64,000 nucleotides of DNA from Bedellia somnulentella (Eukaryota > Arthropoda > Insecta > Lepidoptera > Bedelliidae), in contig OY755175.1 in the NCBI GenBank assembly GCA_963576735.1, positions 12,292,401 through 12,356,400 on the forward strand. Reading direction: 5' to 3'. Shown here piece by piece: positions 57,472 to 64,000 of this stretch. The stretch's first letter is position 1. Each line of letters opens with the position of its first letter. Made by a program: the position numbers and the translations under genes. The notes under the pieces are model-generated. The model was not told the DNA's origin. It was given only the letters and a program-made list of their open reading frames with translations, and searched no databases.

Positions 57472-58740
57472 TCAATACATAGTATAAAACAAAGTCGCTT
57501 TCGCTGTATGTCCGTATGTATGCTTAGATCTTTAAAACTACGCAACGGATTTTAATGCGGTTTTTTTTAATAGATAGAGTGATTCTTAAGGAAGGTTTGT
57601 ATGTATAATAAATGCATAATATAGTAGAGAAACACTGATAAATTTAAAGATTTCTAATGTGATGTCGTAAATAAGCACGTCTTTTTGCGCTTATATTGCA
57701 AACGCTGGCTGAACCCTACGAGATAGACCAAAATAATGTACTGCAGTATTGTGCACCTTAAAAAGTTCAACAAAAAAGTCCGCGATGGTATATGTCTATC
57801 TCTTTGGGATAACCCAGCATAACCATTTTTATTCTTTACTAAAAAATGGTTATTTACGAAATGATTTTAAACAATACAGCATTAATCCTTATCCAATTAA
57901 GTACCTTAAATAAATTGTGCATTTATTATAGATCAATATGCTTTTTACAGCATGTAATTTAAGTGAATATTACCGAAGATATTACAAATTTAAAATGCAG
58001 GGTCGTAGTTGTTTGCGCCGGGCGGCGCGTGCCTATAAATAGCGCGTCGATGGCCGCGCTTCGCCTACCTATCCGACTTAGCTTAGGTACACTCCTTTTC
58101 GCCGCCAGGGCGGCCTTCAGCCGCCCGGCAAAACAAGTTAAGGTGACGCCGCACAGGCCGCAGGGCCAGCAGCACCGAACCGGTGGGGTTTTAGTCGGTA
58201 AGAGTCCGACATACCATGGGATCCATGAGGATTTCCCCACCGGTAAACAAAAAAAAGTAAATAAAAAAAAAAGCGCTTCGCCTTACAGCACTTTATGATT
58301 TGCAGCGATCGCACGCGTTTATCGGAGCTCTCTAGCGAGGAAAATATCAAGAATTAATTAAACTGAATAGAATAAGTATCTTTCGTTGTTGATTATCTTT
58401 TAATTTTTATTATTATTATTATATTAGTAGTATTGTAAGTACATTAGGTTAGATAGGATTAGCTTAAAACCATATTTCTTGGTATTTCTTCCATTAAGAC
58501 TTTGATTTGAATTTAGAGTTAAGACAATTTAGTATTAGGGCGAGCTTTTCAATTATTGAAAATTATAGTTAAGTTCATAGAAGAACTGAATAGAATAGGT
58601 ATATTTTGTTGTTGATAATCTTTTGTTTTTAGTCGTACGAATAGTAAGTAAATATTTTTTACTCCAGCACTAACCAAAAGGACATTCTGTAGTAGGTATA
58701 TTTTGCATTGCACCCGTGCGAAGCCGGGGCGGGTCGCTAG
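57472..58740 (+). mobile_element. Non-autonomous Helitron of the lepidopteran type
   Basis: Starts TCAATACATAGTATAAAAC after A. The interior CAAAGTCGCTTTCGCTGTATG and ACTACGCAACGGATTTTAATG is characteristic of lepidopteran Helitrons. It ends CCCGTGCGAAGCCGGGGCGGGTCGCTAG before T. It contains a GC-rich insert at about 58010-58330. Confidence 0.8.
58010..58330 (+). repeat. GC-rich foreign fragment inside the Helitron
   Basis: GGGCGGCGCGTGCC...GCAGGGCCAGCAGCACC..., then GGTGGGGTTTTAGTCGGTAA and GAGTCCGACATACC. The last texts resemble the 3' UTR of insect non-LTR elements, so this may be a captured LINE tail. Base composition is very different from the host Helitron. Confidence 0.4.
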
Positions 58741-58910
58741 TTTTGTAATAAGCAAATTTAACAGTACGAAGTCTGTCGGGTCAGCTAGTAGTAAATAAAA
58801 TCAAAAAAACTGTTTTTATTTGGTAGAAGTACAAGTAAAAAACGTCGTTGTGGTAAAATTAAAGTGTTCTGAGGGCTTAAGGGTAAATTATACCTTTGCC
58901 AGCTCCTTTC

Positions 58911-59026
58911 CATTAGGCGTGTGAGAGCGAGTATATGGAAAGTGAGATACCGACAGAGTAGTCCTACAAAATCTGTCAGTCCCTTATCGCGTGACATACT
59001 AGACTAGCTTTCACACGCCTCATGCT
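58911..59026. mobile_element. MITE-like repeat (family shared with 9281-9402)
   Basis: Ends AGGCGTGTGAGAGCGAG and CTTTCACACGCCTCATG are inverted; the middle TCCTACAAAATCTGTCAG matches the copy at 9.3 kb. Confidence 0.5.
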
Positions 59027-59784
59027 ACCATTACTGTAACTGATGATAAAATTATGTCTGTCTAAGAAGTAGATAATTGGAAACGGTGTTATAAATAGGA
59101 TAGGTTAAGTATATTCATTCAAGCTTCAAACTTCAAATCGTTTATTGCTTCATTATGGTAGATTAAGATGTTACAAATATTAATTAAGTTCCGACAATGA
59201 ACCCTGTTAGGGCACTGCAATATCTTATAAACTCTCTTAAAATTAACATACAATTTAAAGTGTGTAGTTAACAAATTTAATACAGACTTTAAAAGAAAAC
59301 TTAATGATAATAATAACATTTTAAAAGAATAGAATAATGGATAAATCAATTTGGTAATCTTCTTCCTTAGCTTAATACTTCTTGGAAGTCGTGACGTGAA
59401 CCTATTCCTAAATAATTTAGAAATGCTGAAGATTTGCTTAATTTGCAGCAATGCATCTAATTTGTTGCAACACATATCAGCAAATGATGTGTTAGGTACC
59501 TCAGAAACAAGTCTGGTATCGTCTTTCATATTAATTAGCAACTTAGTAACCGGATTTATGTTGACAAGAAACAACATACTTTATGCAGACTGGAATTCCG
59601 TGTTAAGACGGCAAAGTTTCGTTCAAGGAGACAGCTATAATATATAGGATCTTCTAGAATTTGAAAACTTTCCTAACGATAAACTGTATTAAATATAATA
59701 TACAAATGATAAAATAGAACACAAATATGGCTACATATATCCAGCCCCTAATATACGAAGTTCAGGAAGAATAATTTGGTCGGA
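59027..59784. other. Non-coding; unexplained long frame
   Basis: A 152-codon minus-strand frame (59119-59577) and an overlapping plus frame show no domain. Composition is ordinary AT-rich. Not called as a gene. Confidence 0.3.
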
Positions 59785-61275
59785 AGATAAGATAAAAGAT
59801 AAAGATAAGAAAAACATTTATTCATTGCTACACAGTTAACAATATAACTAAAAACATTAAAAACGAAACTAAATAAAAATTAAACAAAAAAAACAAAAAT
59901 ATAAATAACAAGATTTTAAAAACAAGAGTTAACATTAAAAGTTAATGTCACAAGCCATACCCTGCGTAGCAATAAATTGGCGGCTGACTCAGCATTATCG
60001 TTGTGAGTAAATGCTCACAACACTGATTTTCAGTCACCGCCAGGAAACGCACGGACTAATGAAAACTAAACTCAGTGCATAATAAAAAATATACCTATAC
60101 ACAAGATAATATGTATACACATAGGTAACATAATAATAAATTAAAAAATAATTGTAATAGAACAAATACTAATATCAAGTAGTGAACAACTACATAAAAT
60201 CAAAACAAAATATTATAATAATTATGAATATCTGACGAAATATATGTATAAAAGAGGCAATAAATAGACTTAATAAATACCGGGGCTAAAGAGTGTATGT
60301 AAAATACTTAAATAATTGTAACCTAGAAATAAATGTAAATAAAATAAAAGTACATATTTAATATTAAAGAACAGATGCGGGATTTTGTTGAACTAGTAAG
60401 TAATGTTTAAGCTTTCGCTTAAAGGTGAAAATACTAGTTACACTTCGGATGGGCGGGGGAAGGTCATTCCAGCATTTGGACGCCGCAAACCTGAAACTGC
60501 CCCGAAAGGCCACCAGACGATGCATTGGCACAATCGCCCTGACTTTAAACTGATAGCCACTTTTAGACCATTGCAGTTTTTTATACAAATAGTCAGGAGA
60601 TTCGTGCAGAATTACACCGAAAAGCAGCGTTGCGAGATGTAGTTGCCTACGTGCTTGCATTTTCAAAAGTCTAGCGTCGTTCAAATACGGGGTGACATGG
60701 GATCGAGGTGGGATGCGAAAACAAAAACGTGCACATGCGTTTTGCACACGTTGTATCAACTTCTGAGAACGACCAAGTATGCAACTACCATAGACCACAT
60801 CACAGTAATTTAACCTAGATAATACCAACGATTCACAAAGGTGAACACGCAAATCCACACTAAGGTAATCGCGAATATTATATAGTACTTTAAGGCGGTA
60901 GAAACAATTACTAACTACTGATAAAACGTGGTTTTCGAACCGTAGTTCCCCGTCCATCAGTAAACCAAGGTTTTTTGCTTCTACAACTCTTTCTATGGGG
61001 TGACCCCTAATAGCTACACCATTGGCCGGGAGAACCTTTAAAGTATTACGTATTTGATGCTTTGTTCCAAGTACCATGTACTTGGATTTGCTCGGATTCA
61101 GGACTAAACAGTTCCTCTCCGACCAGGTCACAATCCGCTCAAGCTCAGCATTGAGAATATCGACAGCATTCACAATTTCACCAGGCACACTACTAATATA
61201 CAATTGAAGGTCATCAGCATATAAATGGTATTTACAACTATGTATACTGTTCATGATAACTGTGTTCATGGGTAT
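59785..61275 (-). mobile_element. LINE-3: 5'-truncated non-LTR retrotransposon
   Basis: Minus strand: distal RT and C-terminus (60364-61269), then a 3' UTR of about 580 bp ending in a TTATCTTTA-type simple repeat near 59785-59815. Confidence 0.65.
60364..61269 (-). pseudogene. LINE-3 reverse transcriptase, distal part
   Basis: 301 codons without a stop. It starts just before the catalytic block (HLYADDLQLYISS), then LNPSKSKYMVLGT and AKNLGLLMD (RT motif 7), RLNYCDVVYG, and a C-terminal ...FKRKLKHYLL. The fingers and first catalytic Asp are lost by 5' truncation, so it cannot be active. CR1/Jockey-like by motif style. Confidence 0.75.
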
Positions 61276-61461
61276 TAAATCGTATAGTTAAATATACTTT
61301 CAAGGAATAATTTATTTTAGTAGAATAAGTAAAAAAAGTTTAAAAAGTAAATAAAATATTATTTTAACTTGCTTCTTTGACTTAAGAGAAACGAATGGTT
61401 CATTGCATGCCGATTTTGAGACTTTTTGTAAATGATAAATATACATTTGTTAGAACTGAAC

Positions 61462-61560
61462 GTACATACATACACTCCCGGCCATAAATCCCTAGAGGGG
61501 TAGCCAGAGCTTAAGAATAAGAAATTCCTCAGCCACTTTTGGAAGTTGCTGAGGAGAGCT
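61462..61560 (-). repeat. Rep-A distal fragment
   Basis: ACTCCCGGCCATAAATCCC, GGGGTAGCCAGAGCTTAAG, CAGCCACTTTTGGAAGTTGC. Confidence 0.65.
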
Positions 61561-61956
61561 TTTCTATGGAGTAAATTAAAAAAAATGTCCTAATGTTCTA
61601 CACCGTAATACATCAAAGTCCATTGTTGCCTTAGACTCCAGTGTATTTTATTGGAATGAAAGAAAAAACACGACAATTCTGCTTCTTTCATGGTAAAGAT
61701 TTCATGGAATAAAATAAAGCAGGCTGAACCAAGTGAATATTTTTAAATTTTCCATTGACGTCTCACTGCGATATCATGTGACGTGAAGGTTAATTAGAAC
61801 AATGTGGTTGATGTTGCACCGTAGAACCGAGTCACCATTCATACTCAGCTACTGATTGTATAAAATTCTCGATTTATTTAATGCACTTGTTATTGCTTAA
61901 TACTAAAGAGGTTAATTTCAATGATTTCTAATATACTAAACAACATTAACATAACA

Positions 61957-62314
61957 TAAACGTTCACGCCGTTTATCCCCGAAGGGGTTGGCAGAGGTAC
62001 CAATACTTCTGAACTCACATGGCAAGCGCCATCTAGTTTTCCAGAGAAGGTACCCACGTTTTGCTTAGACAGTGTACTCACGTGATAGGGGGCAGGCCTA
62101 TCGCCGTTTTGTACGAATACACTGTCACATGACTAAGTACAACTCAGCCATGTGGGTTTCCTCACGATGTTTTCCCTCACCGTTAACAACCATGATAGAT
62201 TAACCACACATATGACTTTAGAAAAGACAAATTGGTGTAGGCCCGTCCCAGGATTGGAACTCACGCCCTTCTGTTTTCGGGCGGGTGTTCTACCCACTGG
62301 ACTATCATGTCGCA
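61957..62314 (-). mobile_element. SINE-T, long copy
   Basis: Minus reading: head GATAGTCCAGTGGGTAGAAC, B box GAGTTCCAATCC, body GGCCTACACCAATTTGTC, TTTCCTCACGATG region, distal ACTGTCTAAGCAAAACGTGG and CTCTGCCAACCCCTTCGGGG. Confidence 0.75.
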
Positions 62315-62424
62315 TAAACAACATTTAATATTGAATAATTGGGTTAAAAGAACGAATTTAGTTGTTACACTTGATAAATAGATGACGATCTAAAATACTG
62401 AGCTCCTAAATATTATTATTTATA

Positions 62425-62552
62425 CGCTCGATTTCTGAATTGAGTATTCAAGCTGAGAACGACTTAACTACCATTTTACCTCATTCAGTTGTTAAGATCA
62501 GAACGATACTTAAGTTGTTCTCAACTGGAATATTCAATTCAGAAATCGGGTG
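62425..62552. mobile_element. MITE-like foldback (family shared with 3803-3941)
   Basis: CGCTCGATTTCTGAATTGAG at one end, CAATTCAGAAATCGGGTG at the other; inner arms TCAAGCTGAGAACGACTTAA and AGTTGTTCTCAACTGGA. Confidence 0.6.
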
Positions 62553-62604
62553 ATAATATTTGTTGAGATATTAAACAATGGCTTCATAGTTCGAGTTTAC
62601 ATAC

Positions 62605-63090
62605 TGTTACGACATCTGTTCGCAAGTAGGAGATAGGATTTGCCACTACTAGATAACAGATGGCGTTACTAGTATTCTAATAAGTAAAGGAATTACTAGA
62701 TGTTTCTCGAATATCGACTTTTCGAGAATGTGGTACTAGAACTTTCTGTAATATTCGCGTATTTGAGATTTGGCATATATAAAGAGCGACGCGTGCTACG
62801 GAGTGATTCGAGTGCGAAGAACTAAAGCGAGAACAAGCGAAATACTAGAGCGAAGAAATTAAATACGACAGTGCAGTGATATATGGATTACGGAAATAAG
62901 CTTAACGGTGTGGACAGTGTTACTATAACGGAGTAAATTAGTGTTGTTAATTAGTGCGAGTATCGATAGTTAATTATCGATAGTGTTTGTTGTGTTGTGT
63001 AAAGTGCGTTATTGGTCAATAAATATAATTACACCTTATTGCACGAAAGTGTGACTGGTATTTATCAAATTAAGAACCCGGTACGTAACA
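62605..63090 (+). mobile_element. 5' LTR of a Ty3/Gypsy-type retrotransposon
   Basis: 486 bp from TGTTACGACATC to GGTACGTAACA; the short ends TGTTACG/CGTAACA are inverted as in LTRs. A TATA box (CATATATAAAGAG, about 62775-62783) and an AATAAA at 63018-63023 mark the U3-R-U5 layout. A primer-binding-like TTGGTGACAGAAGTGG follows one base later. The 3' LTR is outside the window. Confidence 0.8.
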
Positions 63091-63091
63091 A

Positions 63092-63109
63092 TTGGTGACA
63101 GAAGTGGAT
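63092..63109 (+). promoter_or_regulatory. Probable primer-binding site of the LTR element
   Basis: TTGGTGACAGAAGTGG directly after the LTR end. TGG at this place is usual for pairing with the CCA end of a tRNA. I cannot name the tRNA from memory safely. Confidence 0.55.
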
Positions 63110-63115
63110 TTGAAG

Positions 63116-64000
63116 ATGCCAGTTATGCCGAAGGAAGACGGAAGAGAGGGTGTGAAGACACGCGCTCAGAAAGCCGCAGAGGGTGAACAGCTGTCGGAAA
63201 TGAGTTCATCGGTCACGAACCCTCGGAGTGACATTCCAGAGGAGACGTCCGCGGTGACTAACGCGCCGTCTACATCAACGGCGCCGGCGGCCGCAACTAA
63301 TACTGACTTGACGATGATAGTTGAAATGTTTCAAAGCATGCGTGAAGCACAACAAAGCATACAGGATGTTGTGAAAAACATACATTCGGAGGTACAGGAT
63401 GTTAAAAAAAACATACATTCGGAGGTACAGGGTGTTGTGAAACAAGAAGTTCGTGAGTTGCGCGAGGAACAGCAAACTAAGTTCTCACAAGTTCTCACTG
63501 CGGTCAATGAAGTCAGTGGTCGGGTGGTTACTGTGGAAAAAGACGTAGAGCAGATGAAGGAGCAGGTAACCACTATTGAGAAAGATATCGATGACATGAA
63601 GACCGACTTCCGCGGAATGGAGAAAAGGGTTCTGCAGCTTGAATCACGACCGGTCAAGGTTGTCTCCGGTGAGAATGTAGTAGCTGTCCATGGTCCTCGT
63701 GTGAAGGTTCCTCCCTACGACGGAACAACATCCTGGTCGGCGTATAGACATCAGTTCCAGACTGTTGCGGCTGCCAATGGTTGGACTGATGAACAGTGTT
63801 TGACTGCACTGACGGTGGCGCTCCGAGGTCAAGCACTGTCAGTAATAGAGGCGCTGCCGACTCCGAGTGGTGGTTTCAAGGACCTGCTGGATGCGTTGGA
63901 GTCTCGCTATGGAGAGCGACACCTGGAGCACGTGTTCCGCGCTCAGCTGCGTGATAGGGTCCAGCGTTCTGGAGAGGGACTTCAGCAGTGGGCCCTTGAA
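63116..64000 (+). CDS. gag of the Ty3/Gypsy-type retrotransposon (5' part, runs off the window)
   Basis: ATG at 63116, 295 codons open to the last base of the window. The N-terminus is low-complexity; residues about 62-180 form a long coiled coil with a 30-33 bp in-frame repeat (NIHSEVQ twice, 63367-63432). Then comes the capsid-like retrotransposon-gag block: KVPPYDGTTSWSAYRHQF, ALTVALRGQALSVIEALP, LLDALESRYGER, then ...LQQWALE at the edge. Gag packages the element's RNA into particles. Protease and RT should lie to the right. Confidence 0.8.
   Translation, partial: MPVMPKEDGREGVKTRAQKAAEGEQLSEMSSSVTNPRSDIPEETSAVTNAPSTSTAPAAATNTDLTMIVEMFQSMREAQQSIQDVVKNIHSEVQDVKKNIHSEVQGVVKQEVRELREEQQTKFSQVLTAVNEVSGRVVTVEKDVEQMKEQVTTIEKDIDDMKTDFRGMEKRVLQLESRPVKVVSGENVVAVHGPRVKVPPYDGTTSWSAYRHQFQTVAAANGWTDEQCLTALTVALRGQALSVIEALPTPSGGFKDLLDALESRYGERHLEHVFRAQLRDRVQRSGEGLQQWALE

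Larger units (their letters stand above)
56501..58788 (+). mobile_element. Possible larger Helitron containing a second one and a CpG-rich block
   Basis: 5' text TCTATACATATAATAAATCT follows an A at 56500. A Helitron-style 3' end GTACGAAGTCTGTCGGG...CAGCTAG followed by T is at 58788. Between them lie the CpG-rich block (57016-57200) and the complete Helitron 57472-58740. Pairing these two ends is inference. Confidence 0.4.

Noticed and set aside
59119..59577. 152-codon minus-strand ORF
   Set aside because: No domain; overlapping opposite-strand frame; next to LINE-3 3' sequence but not matching RT or gag motifs.
2700..62000. CRISPR-like array from regularly repeated Rep-A pieces
   Set aside because: Copies are 100-300 bp, in both orientations, unevenly spaced and flanked by target duplications: dispersed transposons in a eukaryotic genome.

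Overview
The window looks like AT-rich nuclear DNA from an insect, most probably a lepidopteran (moth or butterfly). Three things support this: Helitrons whose ends match the typical lepidopteran CCCGTGCGAAGC...CTAG-T terminus, many SINE-like repeats with ACAT/ATGT tails, and a host gene with short exons and small GT-AG introns. There are no operons, CRISPR arrays or rRNA genes.

Host genes are all on the minus strand. The main one is a complete 12-exon gene (37851 down to 24186, 696 codons) for a CPA2-type Na+/H+ antiporter of the NHA / SLC9B family. I joined it by hand; every junction keeps frame and has a GT donor and AG acceptor. Downstream in the same orientation, 7592-7782 carries a first coding exon of a second NHA-like gene (same N-terminal motif, same RKVSI motif, same donor phase). 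Its remaining exons must lie left of base 1. A further first coding exon with a GC-rich promoter is at 309-394; its donor has the same phase, so it may be an alternative start of that second gene or another gene.

Layout: 1-760 promoter and first exon; 760-9400 repeats around the NHA-like exon; 11.4-17 kb a LINE (esterase-like ORF1, endonuclease-RT ORF2) whose ORF2 is split by a Helitron at 14080-15035; 17-19 kb SINE, RTE-LINE and Helitron debris; 19.2-21 kb a LINE with a candidate restriction-like endonuclease, abutted by a Helitron (20991-22007); 24.2-37.9 kb the NHA gene, whose introns hold a 691-codon LINE RT ORF, a pogo-like DNA transposon relic and many SINEs; 38-55 kb repeat-rich, gene-poor DNA with two GC-rich islands; 55.4-58.8 kb Helitrons, one probably nested in another; 59.8-61.3 kb a third RT fragment; 62.6-64 kb a 5' LTR and gag of a Ty3/Gypsy-type element running off the window.

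Names used below for repeat families: Rep-A (about 245 bp, from GCTGTGTAGTGTCGGCTTAG to GCCGTGAGTATATGTATG), Rep-E (TACTCACGGCATTAGTTCCC), SINE-T, SINE-B, SINE-C and SINE-D (all with a tRNA-like head). These are working labels, not database names. The most striking observation is a Rep-A insertion whose 10-bp target duplication copied the 5' splice site of NHA exon 7.
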